64,000 bases of DNA, from NCBI GenBank assembly GCA_003952965.2, contig CM025849.1, forward strand, positions 26,292,016-26,356,015, written 5' to 3'. The notes under the pieces were generated by a model that had not been told where the DNA came from, did no database searches, and was given only the letters and a program-made list of their open reading frames with translations. Of the stretch, positions 46,132-57,288 are shown piece by piece. Made by a program: the position numbers and the translations under genes. The number at the start of each line of letters is the position of its first letter. Positions within the stretch are counted from its first letter, which is position 1. The DNA comes from Morella rubra. Its lineage: Eukaryota > Streptophyta > Magnoliopsida > Fagales > Myricaceae.

Positions 46132-48231
46132 TTGGTTTTTCCAGTCATCAGTGGTTTTCAAATCAGAGGGTCAGTTGCTGAAGGAGTTCACATAGATCAG
46201 GTTGTTTATTGGTGTTTTGAAATGCAATTAGTTGTATCTGTAAAGACTCTTTTGAAGCATTCTAGCTAAGACTCTATTGAAACATTCTAGCTCTAGGTGT
46301 TGTTTCACCTTAGACAAACAATCTACTATTCTCTTGCATGAATTGTATTTTACAGATCTTTCCTTTGGTCTCATTCTGAGTATATTGATGGTCACTCGAC
46401 AAACAAACAGAGCACAATGAAGGAAATGAGAATTTCCAAAATAAAATGCAATAAACTGTTATTATGATAAGGAAAGTAATGAAAGAAGAAAATCATTAAC
46501 AATCAATGCCCACCACGGCAAGTGGCCGATCCATTCTCCATGTATATAGCAAAACCCCCAAAATATTCCCACCACAACCTGTGTCTCTAATGAGCATTTC
46601 GCGATTGCCACTTCCAGTGGGCAAACATAATTGGCCACCCGAACCCAAACATCGCAGAACACTACGAGAATTGCTTGAATCACTCCCGACAATAATTTAT
46701 TCGTCGATAATCGTCATTGCCCACATGGTTGAGTCGTTGGTAGAATTTTGAGTGGACAATAGATTAGCATCGAGAAAAACCAGTGGGGCGGCGACTTGGT
46801 GTCGTCGTCGAAGTTATAGCTATCTCGACAACATGGGGAGCATCGACAATAGAGCAACCCCGACTGTCCGTCCGAAAAGATGGAGTTTTCAACCACGAAG
46901 ACAGCAAGCTTCTGCCAACGATATTACCTGTCAACATAGCCAATCCATTGCCGACGAAGGTAAAAGATGGTCAAGGAAGGGCTGTCTTCACGCGGCAACC
47001 ACGACCTGCACTTGACGACCGAATCTTGTGGCTGAAGACCATCTTCGACGAGTTTCCCATGTTTTGTCTACAGAGTCCTCCATTGAGGAAGTCCGATTTT
47101 CTTGTAGTGAACAAAGTTCATCAAAAAACTCCCCATCCACAGTTTCCCATCCTTTTCTTCCATTCACTCACTGCCCTGACAACCTTCCCCTGTCTGTCCT
47201 CCAATATCTGCAAGAGCTTACCCTCTTGGCTATACTTCACAACAACTGCATGGAGCTTAACCCTCATTTGAAGCAGGTACTGAATTTTCACAGGAATTGG
47301 AAGCTTGAGCAAAAATTTCCTAACTTTTGGGTATAACGCACAGAAATAAGTGTAAAAGGTTCGACGATTGTGGATTGCCACCCAAGAGTCACCATTTTCA
47401 TTGGTCCTGACATTATCAGGAAATCCAGGTAGGATTGCTAGTACCTCTGAAGTCCTTGCCTTTCAACCAGTACCTACGTAATCTACATAATGAACATGAT
47501 ACGAGACTTTGTTAACAACTAGAAGACAATTGCATAACTTCAAGCAAAAAAAAAAAAAAAGCATCAAATGACCCAAAGATGGTCTCTTGAAGCCTATTTG
47601 GAGACTCTACAGTTATTTCATTTGCCACTTGTACTGTTTGATCGTCATAAGACCCCAAATAACTTTAGGATCTTTCAGTGCTACTGCTACAGTCACTTGT
47701 ACAAACATATTTGCGTAATGAATTGAACACACATATTTGCGTAAATCATCCTATGAACACCAAAACCTATATGAACACTAAGAAAATCCTTCGCATGAAT
47801 ACCAAAAGATTTGGTGAACTTCCTGGCTAAAGAATACCACCTAATGCCGAGAAGGGATTTTGAGTGCCTAGATAATTCCTAAATACAAGCTGCACCGGCA
47901 TACATTGTCCTGCATATATCTATATAAAGTTATACTAACCAAGTTATAGATTCTTCTCCACAATCCTCACTCCCTTCAGTGCTACTGCTACATTACAAAG
48001 GAACTGGTCTAATTTACAGAATTGAACTGTTTCTCATAGATCTTCTGTCACAATGAAAGGTAAAAGTAACACTAAGGAACATATTTTCTAAGAAACATTT
48101 TCTTGCAATTTCCAAGTTAAAAACATCGTAAAAAGTTTATCCAAAGCGACGTTTGCTCCCTAGAAATCATATTATGATGTTGCTTGAATCTCAATACCAA
48201 AAGAGTCACACACTATCTTCTTCTCTCTCGC

Positions 48232-48620
48232 TGTTGGAAGTCCCACATTGCTAGAGAAACTAGTCAATGTGCTCCTTATAAGGTTGTGGTATCCCTCACT
48301 ACTCAAGGCGTCTTTTGGAGTTGAGTTAGACCCACCTTTCACATATTGTGTAAATTCTAATATGGTATCAGAGCAGGTTCCTAGTTTGTGGTCCACCGTT
48401 TCACCCGTTTCCACGTGTTGGCTTGGATGTATTCCCGCCATACGTGAGGCGGCGTGTTGGAAGTCCCACATTGCTAGAGAAACTAGTCAATGTGCTCCTT
48501 ATAAGGTTGTGGTATCCCTCACTACTCAAGACGTTATAAGGTTGTGGTATCCCTCAATACTCAAGGCGTCTTTTGGAGTTGAGTTAGACCCACCTTTCAC
48601 ATATTGTGTAAATTCTAATA
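48232..48620 (+). mobile_element. TRIM (terminal-repeat retrotransposon in miniature)
   Basis: A 389-bp element with two direct terminal repeats: 48232-48362 (131 bp) and 48455-48620 (166 bp, longer because of an internal duplication of about 35 bp). Each starts TGTTGGAAGTCCCACATTGC. A primer-binding site (TGGTATCAGAGC, 48363-48374) follows the first repeat, and a purine-rich tract precedes the second. A perfect 5-bp target duplication CTCGC is at 48227-48231 and 48621-48625. It has no coding capacity, as is usual for TRIMs. It looks structurally whole and lies in an intron of the SSL pseudogene. Confidence 0.95.
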
Positions 48621-49080
48621 CTCGCTCTCCTTTTATCAATTTTAATTTGTGTGATGAGTATAGCGCAGTAGTCTCATGATCACTCAAACCAGCTCTTACT
48701 TCATTCGCAACCAGCCTAACATATTCGCTATCACTACTACTGGCAATCAAATGCCAAAGGACGACAAAAAAAAATAAGAAATGAGCAAAACGAGAGTCTA
48801 TGTCATGTCAGATAGACATGGCCTATCTGCTTGATTTGAGTGATGAATTCCTAAAGAAGGTCCCCCGACAAGTGACTTTTAGAGCAGAATGACCAACAGA
48901 AAGTTAGCTCACCTGCCAATGGCTCCTTCACAAAAGACAAAGAAAGAACCATCCTTGCTTAATGAGACCCCGTTTGGAAATTGGAGATTCCTCATAAGGA
49001 CAACGGTTTCCTTTGTTTCCAGATTGTATTTCAGAACCCTCCCACCATACTCTGCAGAACAGATCAACTGCATGAAGTTC

Positions 49081-50869
49081 CTGCATCAAATAAGGTGTTA
49101 AAACTGATGCATAGGGCTTCTATTATGTGAGGGGTAAAATAGACAAAAATGAATGAAAGCAAAGAAACGCTCTGTGATCGTTAAGAAAAGCAGCAGAAAA
49201 CAAGCGAGGAAGGATCTATCAGGGGGCACCTAAGAACTTGACAGCATTACTTTTGAGTGATATCATTAAATGACTTGCTCGATTGCACATCTCGAGGATT
49301 ATCCATTTTTCTGATTCTATAAATCGGTTGGCTGCCCATTCTGAAGGCAGTTGCGAAGTTCCAGGAAACACCATTTGAGTCCATAGTGTCAACAGATGGT
49401 CGGAAATAATTCAGGAGTAAATTTCAAGCGTTAGGAGAAGTGGAAAAAAGACAAACCAACATTGCATATTCGAGATTCAGAAATTCATAGGTATTTTAAA
49501 AAAACTAAGGATCATGACAATGAAATATGACACAAAAAAAAAACGCAGGAATTTTATTTATGTTTTGAGGGAATATTCATCAATACAGATTTGAGAGAAA
49601 GTATTCAAACATTTTTTGACATTACGGGAACAATCTGCAAGAGTTTTGATCTCAGCAAGTCATAATCATTTATAAACCAAATTTGATTGAGATATTGAGT
49701 TTTAATCTAGATTTTTGACAGATTCATACACTTGGTTAAATTCGGATGAGGTAAAAACATTATCATTTACCTATCCACACCATGGCAGCCGTTATTTTTT
49801 GCTGGTTAGGGGGGAAAGAGCAATAGCAAATCTCACGAATCAATTCAAGAGTAAACGTATGCAGTGTCTACACGAGCTTCTCTCCTACATCTGATTGTAT
49901 CCAGGTACGTCTGGTCATTTATTTTATAGTACGGGGCAGAGGGGTACCATTTCTTTCTCTGTCCCTCTATACAGGGCTTGATGTACAGCTCCTTTTTTTT
50001 TTCCTTTTTTTTCAGCCTGAGGGAAATGGAAGAAGGTGTTGTAAATTGAACTCCCAACTTCTTCAGTCTAACCTGAATTTTCAAACCAGATATGATATGT
50101 ACTTTATATCTTCTTACTCTATTAATATGCAAGTCAAACAGAGAAAGTGGAGGATGAGGGCCAGCACCCAAAGGCCTGCCACATATGTGCTCAGTCTTCA
50201 ACTAACTCAAATGCACGGTTTTGGATTACATAGTTCTGACCTGAATTCCAGACGTTAGATAGAAAAGAAATTATCATTCCAAATCTAATAAAGCAAAGAC
50301 AAATCACAAAAACCACAAATGGGAAAGATATCTAACAACTACGCAAAATCAAGCTTAGATCTCTTCTTTCAATTAGGAAAGTGGTTAGATGGAGGCATTT
50401 ATTAGCCATCTGGTGTGACGCGTTCTCATTCTCATACTTTCTTTGCTTATTAGGTCTGAACCAAGAAGTAGGTGGAACTTTGAAGCTCAAAAACGTGTAC
50501 TTAAAAAAAAATTTATTCAAGAAATAATCGTGCTTTCGCCTTCACAACTCCCCAACTGCGAAATGTCCACTTCTTTGATGGTTGGTCTAGAATTTCTTCC
50601 GCTTCCACTCCCTTTTCTCAATATGCAAAACATGTTATCTCAGATACTAAAACACGTTCGCAAAATTTCATTCTAAAAACATGTTATAATTGGGTGTCAT
50701 TTCCTTGGCATGTTTTTTTTTTGGTTAAATACCTTCTCATATTTCTATATTAAGTTCCCCACAAATCTACTGCCGACTTGGCTCACCAACTCACCGAGTT
50801 GAGAATACAAACACTCAGCTCAATTGTCTTGGAACAAAACAATCGCATCGGCAAGAACTCACCTATTAG
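49081..50869. other. Gene-free stretch upstream of the visible SSL exons
   Basis: Upstream SSL exons are expected on the minus strand, but I cannot recognise any. The stretch has only short chance ORFs and a T-run near 49990-50010. It ends at the 8-bp target duplication of the hAT-type element. Confidence 0.5.
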
Positions 50870-51026
50870 TAGGGCTGTACATCTGTTGGGTCGGATCGGA
50901 TCCGGTCGGGTCCACGTAAGTATGTGTCAGTTGGTTCAACCCTATCTGCTTATAGCTGATGGCTGACCCGCCCGAACCCGACCCGATTGGGCAGGGTCGA
51001 TCTCGGTCGGGTTTTATTTTTTTTTT

Positions 51027-51064
<38 letters not shown>

Positions 51065-51089
51065 CTTTTGGTAAGGCGTGGTACCAAAT

Positions 51090-51773
51090 GGGCCATTCCG
51101 ATTCCGATACTCACCGGAATGGAAATTTTCATTCCGGTTCCATATACATTTACGTAACCGTGCAGTAGTCGGAACCTACATCAAAAGGCAATAGCAACAA
51201 ATTTGGCAGGTTCAACCAATTGTCGAGCCATATTCTGCCAGAAACAATCCCTCTCTACTTAGATCAATAATCAAATCAGCCAAGATTGGAAACCAGAGCG
51301 TAAAATCATTCAGTATTCCATAAGAAAACAATAAACCATCCAGCAGGTCTACAAAAGACTTTCTTTCCCGCTTAAATCATCTAGCGAATAAGCCAGAATA
51401 GGGTCTAACAACAGTATACAACATGCAAAAACTCATTTCAAATTTCCACCCACCGAACCAATTCCAATCAAACGTAAAACTGGGTCTTGCCACAAACTAC
51501 CTTGCCCAGCTAAACGAATCAGCAATGCAACATCGTCTGGATGACAAAAACGACCAAACCAAAACAGATAGAAGCTATCGAAAGATCCTCATTCGTAAAT
51601 AAACTACAAACCCACAACACAACAAACCCCAAACCAAAAAGAAAAAAAAATCCCGGTTAATATTTCCAAGCCAAATGTCTCTGCACACGATTTCAAATTA
51701 GATCTGGTGAGCGATTCGCCACCAAAAACTCAACTGATGGCAGCTACCCGCGAGAGAGAGAGATGAGCTACCC

Positions 51774-51805
<32 letters not shown>

Positions 51806-52270
51806 GGGAGGGTCGGGAGAAAGCTGAGAGAGAAAAAGATAGATATTTCGAGAGGGAGGGAGGCTTGGAGAGACGGAGGCAGGTGGGGGAGCTGTCGCTG
51901 GCGGCTGGGAGGTGAGCTTCGGGCTGGGTGAGAATTGAGACCGGGAGAATTTGTTTGGAGAGGGCCAGAAGCTTCAGGAAGAAGAAGCCTTCGTGAGTCA
52001 CGTTTGTCACTTTGTCTTTTAGTCTTTTGTCTTTTGTCTTTTTTTTTGTCTTTTTTTTTTTTTTAAGACATCAACGCTTAAGCCAAAGTTTGACCTGAAT
52101 TAAATTTTTTTAAAAAATTCCGGCATTTCCGCCGGAATTTCCGATTTCGATTTGGGTTCCAGAATTTTTTTAAAACAGGTTCCGGTTTCGATACTGGAAT
52201 AGGTCGGAATCGATCCCGAAATATTGATATTGGAACCGAAACTGAAAATTTTGATTTCCACCGGAATAAA
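51090..52270. repeat. Nested segment with TTCCGG-rich inverted ends
   Basis: The low end has CATTCCGATTCCGATACTCA and CACCGGAATGG. The high end has GGAATCGATCCCG and TTTCCACCGGAATAAATGCTC, which are roughly inverted. This looks like a small TIR element nested in the hAT-type element, but exact ends and a target duplication were not found. It contains the (GA)n tract at 51772-51800. Confidence 0.45.
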
Positions 52271-52734
52271 TGCTCACTCTTATTTTATGGTTGTGCTTAC
52301 CTTATTTTAAAATTTGTAATGTATTGGAATATAATGCACTCTTCTCAAAGGCAATAAAGTCAGTAATAGGCATTGAACCGCCATCAAAGGAAATCAAACA
52401 AGGATTTGAGTATCTTGTTCTCAGATTTCAAAATAACTTTTCAATTGACTCCAAGTGGCTGCACCTCGTAATCACTATTAGTAATAGGTCGTTTGCAAGC
52501 ATTACAACGAAAACATTGTGGATGCCAAATACCACCCATGCAACTCAAATATCGTCCATGGCCAATCTCTATGTTGCAGCCAGCACAGATCCTGAAAACA
52601 ATTTTGTCCAAAAAATGGGTCAGGTTACCTCTCTAAAATACAAATTTAGGTTTTACAAGGAGTTCCCAGCTTCAGAGTCTGACAAGTACTTTTAATGTCT
52701 ATAATCTCCCAGTTACCATAAAGATCTATACAAC

Positions 52735-53705
52735 CTAGAATAGAATCACATCAAAGGTTCTTAGATAAGTTGCTTGACATAACATATTTGCAAATCTTAA
52801 GTCATATGTATGTGGTTCCCACTCCAACAGTTAGATGTTCGTCATTGAACACCACTCAAAACCAAAATCTTTTCAAGCCATTCTATTGTTGATCAAACTT
52901 CCACTTCAGCAGCTGAACTCTAAACAGATGACCCTAGATGTTAATGCCACTGTCTATTTATAGAATTTGGAGTATCGCATTTCAAAGAAGCACTAAATGA
53001 CAAAACTAAAATTACTACAGTGTCTTCCATAAATCCATCTTCAGTTACCATGTTTCTGGAACCTTTAGAAACCTCATGCATTTTCCACAAGAAAGGGAAT
53101 CGTAAACCCTTCAAGAAGAAATCCTATTAGAATCACATCAAAGCAAACTCTGTTCTTAGATAAGTTGCTTGAAATCATAACATATTTGCAAATCTTAAGT
53201 CATATGCCTATGTGGTTCTGCCACTCCAACAGTTAGATGTTCGTCATTGAACTTTTATTTGTCCACTTAACGCAAAACCAAAATCTTTTCAAGCCATTGA
53301 TAAAATTTCTATTGTTGATCAAACTTGCACTTCAACAGCTCAAACATAAAATCACCTAGTTTCAACTCTAAACAGATCCTCTTCTCTTGACCCTAGATGT
53401 TAATGTTCCCATATGTCTATTTATAGAATTTGGAGTATCGCATTTCAAAGAAGCACTTTAAATGACAAAACTAAAATTACTCTCCACAGTTTTCAAACAC
53501 CTGGTATATGGACAAAAGAAGATTCCACCTTTGCCATGAATATGGGTTTCCATGCTTCAACTTGCTCTTTTGTCCATATACCAGGTGTTTCTGGATACCT
53601 TTACAAAACCAAGAAACCTAAGTAAGTCATGCATTTTCCAGGCAAGAAAGGGAATTCTCAAAATGTAAACTGTCCTTCAAGCGTCGAACAAAGAAATCCT
53701 ATTAG
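52735..53705. repeat. Tandem duplication with unequal copies (396 and 575 bp)
   Basis: Copy A (52735-53130) and copy B (53131-53705) both begin AATCACATCAAAG after a short lead-in and end GAAATCCTATTAG. They are collinear, but copy A is shorter at about a dozen separate places by 2 to 22 bases, plus a larger difference around the inverted repeat in copy B. No coding potential is convincing. Confidence 0.85.
53495..53590. repeat. Perfect 25-bp inverted repeat (stem-loop)
   Basis: Arm 1 at 53495-53519 starts AAACACCTGGTATATGGAC. Arm 2 at 53566-53590 is its exact reverse complement. The spacer is 46 bases. It is present only in copy B of the tandem duplication. It could be a small foldback insertion or a templated inversion; no target duplication is evident. 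Confidence 0.9.
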
Positions 53706-54738
53706 AAACAGCAACGAAACATCAAATATTATGTAAGTGCAAATTCTCTAGTCATTCACCTTTAGAAAATCAAAGCAGAGTAAGAAGTTTTAGCTGCCCT
53801 TGGGCAAATGAACAAAATTTACCATACCTACGGCCATCCAAATGAAACAAATCCCAAAAAACCTTCAGGAAAGCCAAAACTCTAATAGGATGTCAAAACT
53901 TCGCTACAGATCTAAAATAGACACTACGTACCAAGCCCATTAACTAGCCAGCAATGTGAAACAGAGAAAAACAAAAAAAAGTAGGAGTAGACTTTCCACC
54001 AATCAAAAACTCAACCCAAAAGATGGTGCGACACCCAGGTGCCAGAATCGAAAGGTTTCTTGTTGAACAAGGAACCTAGATCAAATTCTTCAGATAATTT
54101 TGCAGACACGCCCCTTATAGAGAGAGATACCTGTGCATTGGATGTGTAGAAAAGGTCAATAACTAGTGTCTTAGTTCAGTCACGGTGAACCATATATTAT
54201 AAATCAAACTACTTGTGTTACCCACGAACCAAGTTTGTAAAGGAGAAAGATTATGACAGGTTCTGTGTTTGATGACCTGTTGGGTTGAAGATTCCAACTT
54301 TAACTGCACCCAGCGAGCCTGTACCGCTTCAGATTTTCTGATGGATGGCCATGGAAGACAACAAAATAAGAGAAACAATCAGGAAGAGAAGAAAAGAGGA
54401 AGAGGAAGAGCGAGAGAGAGAGGGACTCAACAATCGGGCTGCCGGCTGGGAGGCGAAGGAGGCAGACGGCGGCAACTGGATTCTGGCAAGCAGGTTGAGG
54501 CACGGCAGCAGAGAAAGAGAAGGAATCAAAGCTTAGGGTTTTGAATTAGCTAACTTAGAGACATGATTTCGGGTGGTTCGGTCGGGTTAAACATTTATCG
54601 ATGCTCGACCGAAATATAGTCAGGCTACAGTATTTTGGGCTCGCCCCCACCCGTGCCAGTGTAGAGCCCGACCATATTTAGTCGGGCTCTGGTCGGGCGG
54701 TCCGGGTTAGGCCAAATCTGTACAGCCTTACCTATTAG

Positions 54739-55261
54739 GCAAAGTAAAAGTGAAATCGGTCTAGGATTGGCCATTCCATGATAGGACCCGCCCATTAGCA
54801 ACACTGGTGTAGGGCCCGCGGCCCTGAGGGTCGAAAGCTATGCTCTCGGGGCCCGGACATTGTTGAGGAACTTGATTTCGGATTTTTAGAGTAAGTTATG
54901 GGCGTCTCTCTCGGTGGGGACCTGGGACCAAGGTGGCATGTCGACTGGGAAGGCTTCGAAGTCTGGGAAGCCGGAGATTGCGCTTTGCCTGAAAGGGTCA
55001 ATGCCACAGTACAAGGCTAAGATGAGGAAGGAAAGCCCTGCGAAGGTTTTGGCTGGTGACATCTCCCTGAGTATGAGTTCCCCTCAATACAAGGTTAGAT
55101 GGTACAAGCTTTGACGTTGTCTTTGGCTCCATCGTTCTCTGAATTTGTTACTAAAGACAGTTGGCCAAACTGAGCGCCATTCTTTTTGTTCATGAGTTAT
55201 ACATATTAGACTTAGACATTCTCAACTGGTTTCTCTCTTTATTTTGAACCTTCCTTGTGCA
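54739..55261. other. Unassigned GC-richer stretch
   Basis: A plus-strand ORF (54914-55114, MGTWDQGGMSTGKASKSGKP) and an overlapping minus-strand ORF exist here. Composition is unlike the AT-rich surroundings, hinting at old exon sequence, but I recognise no family. Confidence 0.3.
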
Positions 55262-56745
55262 AAGCATTCTTCTCAAGCATTTGATTGTTATGCTAAGCTG
55301 GGGGTGCCCTGAGGTCAAATCTTTGCTGCCTAATTCATTGCCAAGGAAATAATAAATTGCCTACACATGTAAGAGGAAAACCATGGAATAATGCAGGGGT
55401 TAAGTCACTATCACAAGCCTTTGCTAGTAAAAACAATAACAACAGATTGCAGCATCTATTTCTCGCCGGGGCATAATTGATAAAACTTCAAAGTTCAATT
55501 GGTTTGTTATATTTGGGCAACCATATCATCAATAGCATGTCAATTAACAATTAATGGCATGTGGCAACAACATATTAAGTGGCTCATAATAGCTTACATT
55601 TATTCGGTCCTTCATGCTTGTTCAAAAAATTAAACAATAAAGGCCAAAACCAAAACTGTGACCCCACTACATTCTCAAAGTTGTAGTTTGGAAACACCAC
55701 CTAATAAGGTTTGGGTTTCAAAATTTGAGTTGCACATAATTAAAAGAGATCACTAATGGAGTTAAAACAAAACAATACGATTTGATAAAAAAAATCCATA
55801 AAAATCAGTTATAGAGATATTGTTTGTTATATTTTTTAACAAACCATCATTCTTTTTTTCATTTTCTTTTTTTCTTTCTAAGCTAACAAACCATCATATC
55901 TTAGTTTTCGAAATATTAAATATAATATTCTATCTAGTAAAATTCCATGAGTTTCGATAATAACCACTCAGATATTCATCTAATGTTAGAGAAAGTACAC
56001 AATTATTTGGAGCATACTCTTTGCTTCTATTTTCTGGTGCAGCCTTATCTACTGTTCTCTTTGATTCTTCTTTTGCAGTGCTTTTGCAGGTTTTGATGCA
56101 CGGATCATATCATACAATCCATCCTCAGTGAGAAAAACAGTGCTGTATAATGATGTAAAAAACCTCAGTTAGTGAAGTATAAGAAAATAAGGAACTCATA
56201 GCAAATCTAGTTGTATGGATCCAAGATTACAGACCCCAGCTGTTTGGCTTTACCAGACTTCCGTCACCCAATATCTTTGTCACATAAAAGATAGTTCTGA
56301 AAGGAGAAGATGTTAATCGATAGTTCTGAAAGGAGAAGATGTTAATCACAAGCGGATAGTTAGTACCCGTCAAGTGTTCCACTGATTACAAAAGTTAAAC
56401 TAGCCAAGCAATCAGAAGCACCCTCAGGGACCTCCTAAGACACACAAAAATAATTCTACCATTAGCACTTAAACTGGAACAATCTTTTTAATTATTTAAT
56501 ACCAATGAAGTCCAAATTTTTTCACCTTTTCTCCTTTATGTGGAGGATCTTTCCTTTCCCCAAAGTTCATAAATCGACCCCTTCCACCTCCTCTGCCTCT
56601 TCCACTAGCCGATGCAACTGATGAATCTCTTCCACCACGACCTCGTCCACCAGAAACTTGAGGAGATTGAATATCTTAATCATCATCCTCATCACTTGCT
56701 TCAATATTAACAGATTTTGTGAAATTCCCCTACATAAACCTCACT
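55262..56745 (-). pseudogene. RFC1: Fragment of replication factor C subunit 1 gene (RGG-rich N-terminus and BRCT), copy B
   Basis: Four exon-like pieces in RFC1 order on the minus strand. One (about 56526-56730) reads EASDEDDD, a stop, then SPQVSGGRGRGGRDSS, GRGRGGGRGRF and MNFGERKDPPHKGEK. The next (56367-56434) reads EVPEGASDCLASLTFVISGT. The third (about 56235-56296) reads NYLLCDKDIG, a stop, then RKSGKAKQLG. The last (about 55990-56150) reads VFLTEDGLYDMIRASKPAK, and there a 10-bp insertion shifts the frame. The expected EREEAEDLIKRHGG exon is absent, and about 30 bp around 56291-56330 are tandemly duplicated. RFC1 loads the PCNA clamp in the nucleus; this piece lacks the AAA+ ATPase and is dead. 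It is homologous to copy A (32087-32950), but longer on both the RGG side and within an intron. Confidence 0.85.
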
Positions 56746-56756
56746 GAATTAACAGA

Positions 56757-57288
56757 GTTTTATTTTTCTTTTGGGTGTTCTGTTTTTTTACTGCTGTCTT
56801 TTTCTCTTGTTGATTTTTTTTTATTGGTTTGGTTTTTTTCGTTTTTGTAATGGTTTGATTTTGTAACCACTTTTTCATCTACTCCTCTACCATAAGTGAA
56901 GGTTTTGAAATAGGAGTAGATAATTCATAATCTGATTAATAACCGCCAAAGCATCCCCTTCAAAACAGAACTTTTCCTGCCCTCTGAATCTGGTTTCTTC
57001 AGCTGCAATTTTTGCCGCAAAGGATTCCGCCAAGGTTGCCTTCATGGAAGGGATGATCTCAAATTGTGACCATAGAACCACGCCTTGGTGGTTAAAACAA
57101 ATGCAGGCAATAGCTGAAAAAGAAGGCCTACTTGCTCCATCAAAGTTTATCTTTACAAAACCTTGAGGTGGAACTTGCCAGAGACCATGTTACAGCAATG
57201 ACTTCTCTTTCCAGGCCGCCAAATCATCTTCAAAACATTTACGAACCTGGAGAATTAGCTGGTTGGGATCCGGTGGGCATCCTTTATG
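56757..57288 (-). mobile_element. LINE 3' fragment (RNase H domain), cut by copia-2
   Basis: Minus-strand reading gives PPQGFVKINFDGASRPSFSA, then ATLAESFAAKIAAEE and FEGDALAVINQI, with the D, E and D positions of the RNase H domain closing plant L1 ORF2. The adenine-rich 3' tail corresponds to the T-rich stretch at 56757-56830. The upstream part is interrupted by the copia-2 LTR at 57289. The fragment itself abuts, and probably interrupts, RFC1 copy B. Confidence 0.8.

Larger units (their letters stand above)
40865..47109. mobile_element. Complete non-autonomous CACTA element (CACTA-2) with AAC target duplication
   Basis: The left end is CACTACAAGAAAAGCGGGCT at 40865. The reverse complement of the right end (47109) is CACTACAAGAAAATCGGACT, so terminal repeats match at 21 of 23 bases. 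The 3-bp target duplication AAC is at 40862-40864 and 47110-47112, as expected for CACTA elements. Both ends carry sub-terminal TCGTC/GACGA motifs (about 40915-41270 and 46780-47050). The 6,245-bp body has no TnpA or Tnp2 sequence I can recognise, so it is non-autonomous. The interior looks like intron-containing plant sequence with short exon-like pieces and may be captured DNA. It sits inside the last exon of the SSL gene. Confidence 0.93.
40697..49080 (-). pseudogene. Strictosidine-synthase-like (SSL / APMAP-like) gene, 3' exons, split by a CACTA element
   Basis: The penultimate exon (48914-49080, minus) reads NFMQLICSAEYGGRVLKYNL, ETKETVVLMRNLQFPNGVSL and SKDGSFFVFCEGAIG, with a TGCAG acceptor and GTGAGC donor. 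The last exon starts at 47482 (RLRRYWLKG, then TSEVLAILPGFPDNVRTNEN, YPKVRKFLLKLPIPVKIQYL, LHAVVVKYSQEGKLLQILED, GKVVRAVSE) and is interrupted at 47109/47110 by a 6.2-kb CACTA. It resumes at 40864 (VAVYGLS) and stays open to a TGA at 40697-40699. These are the last blades of the six-bladed beta-propeller family of strictosidine synthase-like proteins. Most plant members lack the synthase activity and are ER or vacuolar hydrolase-like proteins. One base is missing in the last exon after VSE, and a frame change near 47455 is also seen. Upstream exons are not found. The intron at 47483-48913 contains a TRIM. Confidence 0.9.
50870..54730. mobile_element. Non-autonomous hAT-type element with 8-bp target duplication
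   Basis: The left end reads TAGGGCTGTACATCTG and the reverse complement of the right end TAAGGCTGTACAGATT, giving imperfect terminal repeats of about 14 bp. The sub-terminal regions are rich in CGGGTCGG/CCCGACC motifs at both ends. The perfect 8-bp target duplication CCTATTAG at 50862-50869 and 54731-54738 is the hAT signature length. The 3.86-kb body has no transposase I can recognise. Inside are a poly-T run (51017-51064), a (GA)n tract (51772-51800), a TTCCGG-rich inverted segment (51090-51150 against 52110-52270), and a tandem duplication (52735-53705). Confidence 0.9.

Noticed and set aside
52270-52695. Plus-strand ORF of 141 codons inside the hAT-type element
   Set aside because: No recognisable motif, composition like the surrounding repeat, and it starts within the TTCCGG-rich segment; not called as a gene.
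54795-55114. Overlapping plus and minus ORFs in GC-richer sequence
   Set aside because: No family recognised on either strand; noted only as an unassigned stretch.
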